NCBI GenBank assembly: GCA_951230915.1
Contig: OX579638.1
Span: 30,604,322-30,668,321 of the forward strand
DNA: 64,000 nt
Reading direction: 5' to 3'
Source of the DNA: Antitrichia curtipendula
Taxonomy: Eukaryota > Streptophyta > Bryopsida > Hypnales > Leucodontaceae
The notes under the pieces were generated by a model. The model did no database searches. It was not told where the DNA came from and saw nothing but the letters and a program-made list of their open reading frames with translations. A program made the translations under genes and the position numbers. Positions 10,199-20,703 of this stretch are shown piece by piece. Numbering within the stretch: the stretch's first letter is position 1; each line of letters begins with the position of its first letter.

Positions 10199-12088
10199 CT
10201 ACGCCATGGATGTTCTCGTCTTGGTCTTTGATGGAGGTGTGAGCTTTCCAGCCGCGTGGGTCTGGATCTTTCTTTTCTTCGGCGAAGAGTCTTCCTCCTC
10301 ATCCGTCTCCATGGCGGATTCCGTCTCAAAGTCCTCTTTCTTGAATTCGAGAATCTCCATGGCTCTCACCGGTGAGTCCAAGTCGATCGGCTCGTCGGCA
10401 TGTTTTGATGATGGTGGCTTCAGCGGGGTCTCCTCCTACATATGTTCAAAATCTTCCAGATGAGTCTTGGCCGGATTCTCCAGAGCTCCCATCCGGTCGA
10501 GCAAGTTACTTTTGATCTGCTTCCCTTCTTCCTGCGTCTGCGTCTGGGTGGAAGTTCTGCCCTGCTCCGGAACACTCTGCCCATCTCCTTGGTTCTAGAC
10601 TAGAGAGTAGCTCTTCTGTGTCAACCACTCCCGCTGCACATGTGGTTTCAGGAGGGATCCTCCTGGTTGTGACAAGGCCGGAATTCCCACGGCTGGCTTC
10701 ACCGGAGTCTGGAGATATAGATTGGTGGTGAGGTCCGCTTCCAGAAAGATTGAGAAGTCCATTGCCCTATCCGGATCAACCCGTGCTACCAAGGACTACA
10801 TCTCCTAGAGCACCTTCTCCATCCGGGCCTCAAAATCCATCAAGATCATGACGACCTTCGATTCGGCCACGTGCCCACCCGATATTAGTTGGATGTCGTA
10901 GAGCCTTGCCTTGTTCGCGACATCCGCTGGTTGGCCGATCAACGCCTGAAGATTCCGGACCAGCTGCATGGCGTCCTTCTCATTCTTCTGTGCCGCCTCG
11001 CACTCCCCTTCTGCTCAGTTCCTTTGGCTTTCCGCCTCCTCCCGGCCTCTCTCCAAAATCCGGATTTGTTCGTCATTTTTATGGATGACTTCCGGATTTG
11101 GTCTCCGCTTAATCTCCTCTATGATCTCTCCAAGTGGCACGTTCAGCTCGGTTGCCACCTCTTCCATGAACTGGATGGCCTTATAGTGCAGGTTCTGGGC
11201 TTGGTGCATCCAGTCAAACCCTATGTTGAAGAACTCCCTAAGAGCCGGCTTCTCCTCTTCCGGAACTAGGTTGGGTTCACCGGGTTCCGTCTCCAGTTGT
11301 TTCCCTCGTGAACCCGAATCCATCGATTTTCGCTTGGGCTTCTTCCGCTTTAAGGCTCCCTCTTTCAGATCCTCCTCTTCTTTGGAAACCGGATCATCTT
11401 GCTCCAGTTCATCCATGAGGTCATACTTGACTAGCTCCATTCTCGTCTTGTACACCAACATCTCGTCCGGTGTCAATATGTTCCCGTGGTGGTAGAGGTG
11501 AAACAAATAGAGATTGATTGGGCTATACCTGCTCTTGGATACATGATCCGCGAGCTTCGACACCACCTATGTCATGACCCATCCTTAGTACACTACCCTC
11601 TCTTCCATCGCTCCGAAAATGGTGTTCGCGATCGTAACTATAACCCGGCTAGGCTTTTCCGGATACAATATAGGAATTAGGAACTCTAACACCCTCCTAT
11701 GGCACTCGTCCACGCAGTCGCTAATTGCGTACCCTTCCTTCGCGTGAGGTGGATTCCGAAACTTCCCGGTGGCGTACTTATCCGCCTGAGAAGCTAATCC
11801 CTCTCCGAATTTCCGGAACGAGTAGACTTCCACCCATACATCTTCCGTCCACCCTTTGGGCTGTCCTCGCACCGTCAACTTGTACTGATTCAAAGTTCCG
11901 TTGATCAACTCCTGAATCAGCTCTTCTCCTCTCAAGTTCCACGGCCTCTCAATCAATTCAGTACATCCTAATCGCTTCAGGTCCTGCTCCAACTCCTGGC
12001 GAGCAGTAGGGTCAGTCAGTATGGTCGGACTGACCATCCGAGCGACGACTGACGCTTTTGCGGATCGCAGCGCACTACTTTCCGCCAT
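10199..12088 (-). pseudogene. Unknown LTR-borne ORF, copy 1 (about 630 codons, several stops)
   Basis: From ATG (12088, MAESSALRSAKASVVARMV) the frame continues without a frameshift to 10199. It is broken by TAA at 11585, TAG at 11567, TGA at 11015, and TAGs near 10807, 10798, 10592 and 10436. Residues 1-170 are the most conserved between copies (LERPWN-type motif, KFRNPPHAKEGYAI, FLIPILYPEKPSRV). Then comes a PINLYLFHLYHHG motif, an acidic/basic patch (KRKKPKRK), and a probable coiled coil (ILERGREEAESQ...AAQKNEKDAMQLVRNL). The tail is acidic then basic (MEILEFKKEDFETES, SPKKRKIQTH). I recognise no enzyme motif. Its position between an LTR start and the primer-binding site suggests a retrotransposon accessory protein. 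The basic KK/RK patches could be nuclear signals (inference). Confidence 0.7.
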
Positions 12089-12533
12089 AGCTGCACCAAC
12101 AGAGTAAACCCTAATCTGGCCTCACCTCTCTCTATCCGTAAACGCACTCTCACCAGACTTTCTCTCAACTATCTACGCGCAGAGGAGTTTGAAAACTCAA
12201 GAAGTGAAGAAAGACGGGGCGGTGGTGGCCCTTAAGTAGCCAACATGCCCCCACCAGTTCCTGGATTGGAACAGGATTAGGGTTCCGTTCTCGAGGCGTG
12301 TCCCCTAGCCTTGTAGGCCGGATCCCTAGTCCATAGATGGCGGCATTCCGGTTCATTTCCGGATATCCTATCATAGCCGGATCGGAAACTAATTTCCAGA
12401 TAGAGGCTTATTCCAACCTTAAGCTTCTCTGGAAGACAATTACCGTTTCCTAAACACAAAGACTTAAATTTTTCCATCTATTCCATCTATTCTATTCTAT
12501 ATATACGGAATTGAGTTTCCGTGTTGTAATACC
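12089..12533 (-). promoter_or_regulatory. Leader/promoter of unknown ORF copy 1
   Basis: About 445 bp aligning along its whole length with 13393-13835, roughly 80% by eye. It has a CTACTTAAGGG TATA-like box near 12230-12240 on the minus strand and a pyrimidine/AG-rich leader before the ATG. It is probably the U3/R part of the LTR. Confidence 0.5.
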
Positions 12534-13392
12534 CAACGTCAAAGAACTCCTGGCTGGATGGCCTCTCTTCGTCCGAAACCAAATTTGGCTCTACCGGATC
12601 TACCTCAGGCTGCTTCCCCCTTGAACCCAGATCCGTCGACTTCTTCTTTGTGCCTCTCGCTTGAGTTGATCTTCTTCCGGTTCCTCCTCTTCCGATGCTT
12701 CCTCTTGGATTTTGTTCATCAATCCGTATTTCAGGATCTCGCATCCGATGTTATAGATGAGTGTCTCATCTGGCGTCAGCACATCTCCATGATGGTATAG
12801 GTGGAACATGTAGGGGTATATGGAACTATACTTGGTTTTGGCGACGTGGTCCACCAACTTTGTGACTACCGCTCCAATCACCCTCCCCCAGTTCACAACT
12901 CTCTCCTCCAAGGCTCCGAAGATGGTGTTTGCCTCCATGACTGTGACCTGGCTAGGCTTTTCTAGATAGAGGATTGGAATCATGAATTCCAATGTTCACC
13001 TATGCAACTCGTTGATGTAATCGTTGATCACGTAGCCCTTGTTTGCATGAGGTGGATTCCGGAATTTGAACGCGGCGTATTTATCCGCCCTTAAAGCCAG
13101 GCCATCCTCGAACTTCCAGAACTTGTACACCTCCATTCAAATATCTTTCGTCCACCCTTTCTTTTGTTCTCTCACGGTCAACTCATACTGGTTCGTTGTT
13201 CCGTCAATCAATTCTTGAATCAGTTCATCGCTCTTCAAATTCCACGGTCTCTCCAAAAGTCCTATACATCCCATCCGTCTGAGGTCCTCTTCTAGCTCCT
13301 GACGAATCGTAGGGTCGCTTGGTATGGTCGGACAGACCATCCGGGCGACGACCGACACCTTTGAGGATCTTGGATTACTACTTTCCGCCCTT
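12534..13392 (-). pseudogene. Unknown LTR-borne ORF, copy 2 (3'-truncated)
   Basis: Homologous to copy 1 from its first residues: AESSNPRSSKVSVVARMV, LLERPWNLKSDELIQELIDG, KFRNPPHANKGY, FMIPILYLEKPSQV, WGRVIGAVVTKLVDH, YPYMFHLYHHGDVLTPDE. The ATG is changed to AGG, two in-frame TGAs replace a Trp and an Arg codon, and a frameshift lies between about 12660 and 12740. The frame stops abruptly after EFFDVG, exactly where the copy 1 LTR begins. A nested or tandem insertion therefore removed its 3' part. It lacks the coiled coil. Confidence 0.7.
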
Positions 13393-13835
13393 GGAATCCA
13401 ACAAACTACACCCTAATCTAGCCTCACCTCTTTCTATCCATAAGCAAACTCTCACCACACTTTCTCTCAACTATCTACGTATGAAGGAATTTAGGCAACT
13501 CAAAAGTGAGGAGAAATAGGGTGGCGGTGGCCCTTAAGTACCCAATGTGCCGCCGCTAGTTCCCGGATTAGAACTGGATTAGGATTCCGTTCCCGAGAAG
13601 CGTCCCCTAGCCTCGTAGGCCGGATCCCTAGACCGTAGATGGCGGCGTTCCGTTTCATTTTCGGATACCGTACTGTAGCCGGATCGGAAACCTGTTTTCG
13701 GATGAAGCTGAATTCCAAACTTAAGCCTATCCGGAATAAAATCATTGTTTCTTAAACACAAAAATTGAACATTTTCTAACCTATTACATCTATTCTACTC
13801 TATCTATGTGGAAATCAAGTTTTTGTGTTGTGACA
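13393..13835 (-). mobile_element. LTR start and leader of copy 2
   Basis: Begins TGTCACAACAC on the minus strand at 13835 and aligns with the copy 1 leader. Together with 12534-13392 it forms a 1.3-kb LTR fragment. The plus-strand flank from 13836 (TTGGC) is ordinary AT-rich sequence, so 13835 is a natural element edge. Confidence 0.55.
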
Positions 13836-16800
13836 TTGGCTTAAACCATCATATTTATATGGGCTAAATTGGTAGGCACTTAAAAGAAGTATAAAGCACT
13901 TTTAATGTTGTTTAGTTTAGCTTATTGTACAACAACTCTATTGGTTATAATATATGATTCAATATTATGTGTCAAATTCAATGTTATAGGCCAGTTTAGA
14001 ATTTTTACATGTACATTTCAGTTGGAGTTGTCAAAGGCAACAAAGATGAGTTATTAGAATATTTATTATAGTTAGCCTCAACAAGTTGATGAGTATGTAG
14101 TAGATAATTCTATTGTTATTGAGTTATGTTCAATTAAAAATCTCAATGAATTTAAAGTTTGACACATTGAAAAAGGCCTACATTATATACAAGTAGAGGG
14201 TAGGAATTGTGACAATCCACATGGGATATGTCAAAATGCAAGAATTGCAAGCTTGTCATAACCTCAAACCTCATTTAAGCATAATAATTCAAATGTTTTT
14301 GAAAAATAAATTTAGCTAATAAAATGTGAAATTTTTTTATTTGTTTGTAAATTGAAATATCCACTCAAAAGTTATGGATGAAGTTGAAGGAGAGATTGAA
14401 TGAAATGAGACTCTTTACCTCTCTTTGGAAAATATTCATAATTTTTTAATTAAGGCTTCAAATTACAAACAAATTTTTGAAATTGAAATTTAACTTCATT
14501 GCCTCATTTTTTTGGATTGAAATATTTTTTGGAATTTTTTCTTATTACTACGTTTAAATGAGGTTCAAAATTCAACGACTTTTTGAATCCTATGCATTTT
14601 GGTTTGAATGGTTATTTGCTCCAAATTATCCTATATTTTTTTTATACTTGCAGTTCATGCTATTCTTATTGTAGTTAACATGATTATTTTGTATGTAAGG
14701 TTATGATAGAGTTTTGTTTGGCATTCATTTGTAATATCAAAGAATTTAAAACTAATACATTATTATGGCCACTTATTTTTAATGATTTTTGTTGTAGACA
14801 ATAAATACATTCAAGTAACATAATTTTATACACTTTTGGAGCTGGATTTGTACTATTAATTTTTAAATTGTTTTATAAACTACCATTTTTTTGTACATTG
14901 TGCAAAAATTGGAAACAAAAAGTCTTTTGTTTTTTTAATTTTCAACCACAAATCATTTCTTTATAATACTATAAGAAAGTGTGGAAATTTTTTAGTCCAT
15001 TAGGTTTTATACATTGTGAGATACACGTGTTCAAATTTAATGAAAAAAAGCTTGTTTGTCCTCTCTATTAGTATGCTGTCCAAAGTTGCCTGCATAATTT
15101 CATGCCCCATAACTTTTGATTTAGCCACATGATTGAAAAAAAATTACAATTTTGGCAAATGTATTGATATGTGCATCTTTGATAAGATTTTCACTTGCAA
15201 GTCACTCAAAATTGACTTTATACAAACCTCCATAAGTTTTCAAAAAGCTCCATGGAGGAGCTTAAAGAATTGTTGTGGTTTTATGAAATTTATTGAACTG
15301 AAGAGTAGAGGGAGACTTTGTGTGTTTACATTAAATAGTGGAATGTTTCACATTCCCATTATTTGAATTTTGAGCCTAATTGCATTTTTTAAATTTAATT
15401 TAATTTAGTAATGTTGTTGGATTAAAGGATTTAGTTGGTCTAGTAATCTTAATTAGTTAAAAGAATACAAATTTATGTATAAAATAATTTGTGATTAGAT
15501 TCATTGTAAGTAAAGCAAACTGCAAATTATAATTCTGCATCTAATACAAGCTAGAATTTGCATTTCGTAGTAGTTCCGTGAAGTGGAATTGTTGCTTTAG
15601 ATTGGGTGTCATTTGTCTCTAAGAAGAAAAAGTGAAGCAATTTCAAATGTTTTGCAAAAAGATAAATAATGAGTGTTGCTCAGCAGTTGGGATATGTTGA
15701 GTTCTTATATATAAGTCAAGTGACTGATAGGAATATTTTCAATTGCTTAACAAGGATATTATATTTAACCTTATACCTTGCATATGGCAAGATAAATTGA
15801 CATATGCTACAAAATTTCAATTTGCATGATAAGCAAAATTAGGCATGTAAAGTAGTCTTAGAATCATAGGCTACTAGAGCAAGATTGTATCCTTTATCAA
15901 ATCCAAAATTGAAGTATGTGTGCTAACTTGTAATTGGCCATGATTATATCTATATATTGGAAAATATGTAAGTATTATGCTGCCATACCAAAGGAGATTG
16001 TGTTCTATATTATTTAGTTCCTCCATTGATAAGCCTCGATGCCAATAAGTATATTAAAGGTAAGATAGACAAATCTATAAAAAGAGCCATATCAATATCT
16101 AAAAGGGTAACAATAGTTCCCCCCAAGGATTCACAATGAAAAACTATGTAATTTTACATTGAGTGTCTCTAATGGAAGTTTTTTCTTCTAGTAATGAATT
16201 GACCAATATATGCATATAAAATATTATGTGCTTGATGGTTCTTTTGCATAATACTTTTGTGAATCCAAATAATGTAACTCTATGTAATGAACAAAGAAAC
16301 AATAAACTACAATAAACTTCCTACCTTAACCATAAAGTGGTAACAACAATTCTAAGTATGTAAATTCTACATATAAAGTACCTATACCTAAAATTGTTCA
16401 AACAAGGATTTGAGCATGGTTTATATCATTGAATTGTAAAAATAAATTCATTCATTTTAAGAAGAATGCTAATACACGTAGATTAAAATGTACAAATTGC
16501 ATTTCCAAATGCAAAAAACGGTTTAGGGTACACTACATAATTGAACTTCAAGAATTTCTAGTTCATTCCTATAAAATCAAAAAATTATCATTTTTTTTGT
16601 TCAAATTCGTGATTTTCAATTTACAATGAAATAAAAATAGTCACAAGTCTTGAATACCCCCAAAAATTTGGACTTATTTAACTCCTAAATGCCCAAGGCA
16701 CCATACTTTGGTGTCGACTAAACTTTGAAGTTACATACAAATTCTTACCAAAGTATTATTTTTTATTTAATTTTAAATTGATTATTTTTTAAAGTCTATT

Positions 16801-17009
16801 TTTAAAATTAAAAATCCAATTCACTTTCACAATCTTGAACACCTTCTTGATCAAACATTACACTCTTTCAGTCCTATGTGATCCATAACACATCTAGTTT
16901 GAATTCCTATGGTTACAATCTTTTTAAGCTAATCAAAACTTGGGCTTCCTATGTAATTTTGAACAAACTCCAAGAAGCTCAAAAAAGGCCTTCTTCATCA
17001 TTTACAAGT
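13836..17009. other. AT-rich intergenic block
   Basis: About 3.2 kb of strongly AT-rich DNA. Apart from the foldback at 14265-14572, no gene, RNA or element end is recognised. Open frames up to 77 codons are low-complexity and unsupported. Confidence 0.5.
14265..14572. repeat. AT-rich foldback repeat, family member 1
   Basis: AACCTCATTTAAGCATAATA near 14265 returns in inverted form near 14550-14572 (TTTAAATGAGGTT). The intervening arms share GTTTGTAATTTGAA-type motifs in opposite orientation. The same terminal phrase (ACCTCATTTAGGCATAGTA) bounds the foldback at 32.2-32.6 kb, so the two are diverged members of one family. No coding capacity. Confidence 0.6.
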
Positions 17010-17013
17010 TTAA

Positions 17014-18112
17014 CCCTTGAAGGTCGATGCGGACGTCTGGTGTCCGATGGATGACGAATCAATGGATTGCTGAACGTATGAAATCCGTTTTTCATCCAAT
17101 TTTTTTTGGGAAGTGACTGTCAACTTCTTCCACTTCACGCAAGGCACAAAACTGCCTCATTCAATGCATCATTATTTTTAGGCAAAGTAGAATGTCAGAA
17201 GATTACTGTGAAATTGTCATCCACGGTGTTAGGTCATATGCTGCCCAATTCAGAATTTCTTAGAGGGCAATATGCACTGTTCACTTTCGCAGTTGCCAGC
17301 TGCAATTTTTCATTTAGTGCTCAGCTAGACCGAACGTTGTAGCGGGCAGTTTCATGTCCAGAGGACGTGAACGTGGAAGTTGGCACTATTTGAAGTCGTC
17401 TTCGAACACGAGCGCCCTCCTAGAAGCAAGGCTAATGAAGATGACTTCGCAGTTCTTATCATTGTTTGTGTTTGTTGCAGTTGAATGACATTATGAGGAC
17501 CTCTAACTACATGTAACTGGTCGCTTCCTGTACGTCTTTGCAAATCAGTCTTACGTTATGTTCAGTTGTCGTATTTTATCCTGCTGCAGGGATGAGAATA
17601 GAATGGTACACATGACAATCACATTGTGAGATTACCATAGAGCATTGAATTCTGATGTACAGCAAGAAACTCATCAGACTTAAAATCTCAGACTACCATG
17701 TGTGAGCAATCTTGTTAAGATTTAGAAGAAGCAGTTGAGAAACCTTGTGTAGTGTTTGGCACATCGAGAAGCTATGTCGTTACAAGCGAAGGAGAAGATA
17801 AGGACTTGGAGCTCTGAGTTCGACCAAAAGGCGAGAGATGTCTCCGCAACTGTAGCTGGCAGTTACTTTGAGCATCGATAGAGTTCCTCTTGACAGCCTG
17901 GGAATGCACTGTACAGAAACGTGTGAGAAGCTCATTGGAGTGCTACGACTGTATGCACTGTTCACGCACTCTCGATGGCCGGGCTGCCCGAGAACACCAT
18001 TCCCCTAACACTGTAGTCAGCGCTGGAATAGTGCACACTGCTGCGGTCTGCAACGAAGTCGCACTGTTGGCAGCCCGCATATTTCCACGGTGACCCGCCC
18101 GGCGTTCAAGGG
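17014..18112. mobile_element. Non-autonomous piggyBac-like element with TTAA target duplication
   Basis: The 1099-bp element is flanked on both sides by TTAA (17010-17013 and 18113-18116), the fixed target duplication of the piggyBac superfamily. The inverted termini CCCTTGAAGGTCGATGCGG and CCCTTGAACGCCGGGCGGG match at 15 of 19 positions and start with the superfamily's CCC. It is clearly more GC-rich than its surroundings and carries several CACTGTTC/GCACTGT motifs internally. Open frames are short (about 60-80 codons) and match no transposase, so it would depend on a transposase supplied in trans; a decayed one lies at 45.3-46.6 kb. Confidence 0.85.
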
Positions 18113-18234
18113 TTAAAGTGTTGGTTTACTTTGATGTAAGGTAGGAGCACCATACATACCACAAAAGTTGGCAAACACCATGAATAGTGCAAGCCAGGTG
18201 AATAAGCAGTTCTAAATTTTGAGTTGAAATACTA

Positions 18235-18373
18235 AGGTGGAAACACCCTAAACCGTCCCAGTACCCAATTCCGTCACCTTGTACCAACAAAGTACATTCT
18301 TACTACAAAAATATGCACCCTTGGTACGTAGTGACGAAATTGGGTACAGGAACGGTTTAGGGTGTCTTCACCT
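18235..18373. mobile_element. 139-bp foldback MITE, probable TA target duplication
   Basis: The left arm AGGTGGAAACACCCTAAACC and the inverted right arm (AGGTGAAGACACCCTAAACC) match over about 50 bp, continuing through GTACCCAATT and CGTCAC. The bases TA flank both sides (18233-18234, 18374-18375), as in Tc1/mariner-type MITEs. There is no coding capacity. A transcript would fold into a near-continuous hairpin. Confidence 0.75.
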
Positions 18374-18375
18374 TA

Positions 18376-19118
18376 TATATGAAAGCACACAAATGCAAGA
18401 TTGTATACAATTTGAAAAGTACTCAGACTGCCATAAAATCTTGCCAGGTGGTCCACATATCTACTGGTACACTTGAATAGGAGGTGAAGTAAAGGTCAAG
18501 AGAAAGAAAGTTTCTAATACGTAATTGCATTCAACAGCAACAGCAAATCAAAATATCTCACCATGAATAAATTTTACTCCCACAGCACGAGGAAATTGCA
18601 AACACCCATGCACGGATTCTCCCATCTAGCTTTATCACTGAACTATTGAAAAATACCCATATTCAAAAACTAGTCTCTCCAACCAATATGAAAAGGCTGG
18701 AGGTTCGCGTCCTCTTCCCTTGAAAGAATGTATGGAAAACATCACTAAGCGTCACTACCGCACTAAAGACAAAACAACTTCACCTTCTCCAAAACAGAAC
18801 CCTGAAATGGAAGAGATCCTGACAACTATCCAAATGCAGTCTATATAGTATTCCCACAGCTCGAAGTTAGACCAAGACAACTCTCTCTATCTTGGCAGAA
18901 ACTGCACCTTAGACGGCAAAATATCTCCAGCCTATAGGGTTGCAAACGAAGATCATAAATTTCAGGCTCTAGTCAAATCTTGCCAAGACCCCATAAACCT
19001 ATCCATCCTAAATTCCAGGCACTACATTCAACAGAGGGGAAAACCAGCACTCGACTCCAGACTGGTAGCGCAATACTCTTGATCCTCCACAGGTCGAGAG
19101 GTCGCATCTAAAAAGTCA
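18376..19118 (-). other. 3' flank and probable 3' UTR of the RNA-binding protein gene
   Basis: Non-coding sequence immediately downstream of the TGA stop at 19119 on the minus strand. No clear polyadenylation signal could be singled out and no other gene is seen. Confidence 0.4.
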
Positions 19119-20703
19119 TCAGAAGTTGCCGCCATATCCTCTCTCGCCGTCATCTTGTCCGTTGAATCCTCCCCCAGACTGACGATCGCCATAACCACCA
19201 CGGCTGCTATACCCGCCGGAACCACCCGCACGCCCCATACCCCCCTCTCTTCTGTCGGTGGCGTAGTCAACCCGGATCTGACGTCCACCTAATTCCTGCA
19301 TTGTTCAAGCTAGTATATCAGGAACCCTTTTGCAATACACGACGCACAAAAGGACTCATGGAATACATCCACCATAAAGCGAAGTGATTGCCAAACAATT
19401 GGACTCGTTATTATAGGAAGCAACGCACTGGTCATTCCCAAGTCCCCCTGAGGACGAGACGACCACAGTAAGCTTCATCAACCACCAGTTGCAAATTCAA
19501 AAGAGAGACCTGCAAAAGATTCCGCAGAATCAAAGACCGACATAAACTTTGGCACAGAGGCTCGAAATAAAACATACCCGACCGTCCATGTCCTGGAGCG
19601 CAGCTTGGGCCTCCTGGGGAGATGAGAAGTTCACGAACCCGAAACCCCTCGACCTTCCCGTGTCTCTGTCAAGGATAATCTTTACTGCGAATACACCACC
19701 AAAACACCGTCAGCGCTCAAAAAGGCACCAGAAAGACGACTACTTGCGGACCACCAAATTAGCCATTCCAATATGGAATAACTCCAATTCAAACACATCG
19801 TATACATCCACTCATACTCGCAAAAAATTTGAGAGCGTCCACGAAATAGAAACCCTAATCCTGAACACCTACAGCAGTGAACCAGTTGACGAAGGAAACT
19901 AGCGCAATACCTTCCATCACGTTCCCGAAAGATCCGAAGGCATCTTTCAATGTGTCCTCGTCCGTTCCCCAGGCAAGACCTAAATATGCCAACAGTCAAC
20001 GAGTTTAGCCAGCAATTTCATTCACTTGCCTCACAAATTCGCCGGAAATAATATCAACCGAAACACTAAATCCACATCAACAGTAAAGCCATAAGCATTC
20101 AAATGGGATGAAACGCCAAAATAATGACGAAGTAAAGGACAACATGAAGCCGTTTACAAGCAGTCATAACTCCTGATCGACGGAAAGGCAACACAGAATT
20201 AATCATAACCTAAAACCCTTATTATACTTATAATAAAAAGGTCTCTAACGCAAGTCATTGCCCGATCAGGTGGACAAACCACCAACATAACGAACTCGAT
20301 CGAGTGACAACCCCAACGCGGACATCTTTTGAGAAATTCGTACCTCAATTCCAAACCAGACAACGAACATACCCCCACTAAAAGCTAATTCTTTCAATCG
20401 GAGGCCAACAGCTCATTGAAAGCGAGAAGAAGCCCTAAACCCTAAACCCTAAAAATCCAGAGATATCAACTTGGGAACCTAAACCCCTCTAATAGTAGGG
20501 TTTAAGTGCGAATCACAAAGAATCAACCATAGTCCTTCACAATTGAAAATCTATCATGTACCTCCAATGAAAAGCTTGGAGCCAGACATGCCGCGCTGCA
20601 AAACAAGCAATGCGGGCGCGGCCACCCCGAGGCCGGACTTGAGAAGCACGGACTGGGCCGCATTTTGGCGCAATAAGCCGCCGAGTTTCCCAAAGTAGGC
20701 CAT
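19119..20703 (-). CDS. Mitochondrial-type glycine-rich RNA-binding protein (AtGRP2-like), four exons
   Basis: Predicted 164-residue RRM protein. Coding exons on the minus strand are 20703-20562, 19979-19911, 19684-19578 and 19295-19119. All three introns (582, 226, 282 bp) start GT and end AG, and the phases join cleanly. Residues 1-40 ([20 protein letters not shown]...) closely resemble the mitochondrial presequence of Arabidopsis AtGRP2. The RRM follows at about 42-118, with RNP2 LFIGGL (44-49) and RNP1 RGFGFVNF (83-90). A short Gly/Arg/Ser tail ([17 protein letters not shown]) ends in YGGNF. The family binds single-stranded RNA in mitochondria and acts in RNA processing or editing and in cold or stress responses. 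The start is chosen because it yields the presequence; upstream in-frame ATGs give no family-like sequence. The tail is shorter than in many GRPs. Confidence 0.92.
20433..20453 (-). promoter_or_regulatory. Telo-box (three TTTAGGG repeats) in intron 1
   Basis: CCCTAAA occurs three times in a row on the plus strand (TTTAGGG on the gene strand), about 110 bp inside the first intron of the RNA-binding protein gene. Telo-boxes are frequent near the 5' ends of plant genes for ribosomal and RNA-related proteins and act with other elements in dividing cells. Here the intronic position suggests a 5' regulatory role. It is also consistent with the plant telomere sequence. Confidence 0.7.

Larger units (their letters stand above)
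9087..12533 (-). mobile_element. Putative 5' LTR (about 3.4 kb) carrying a long unknown ORF
   Basis: The inner edge (TGTCGTACG on the plus strand, GACA end on the minus strand) abuts the primer-binding site. The outer edge is placed at 12533. There a CAACAC-containing start, a mutated form of the TGTCACAAC at 13835, interrupts a second copy of the same coding frame. The interval holds a CTACTTAAGGG TATA-like box about 300 bp in, a leader, the unknown ORF, and about 1 kb of non-coding sequence (9087-10140). TCCGGA/ATCCGG motifs are unusually frequent through gag, this interval and the other copies, which supports one element. Placing the whole interval inside one LTR is inference; no second LTR copy is in the window. 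Confidence 0.5.
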
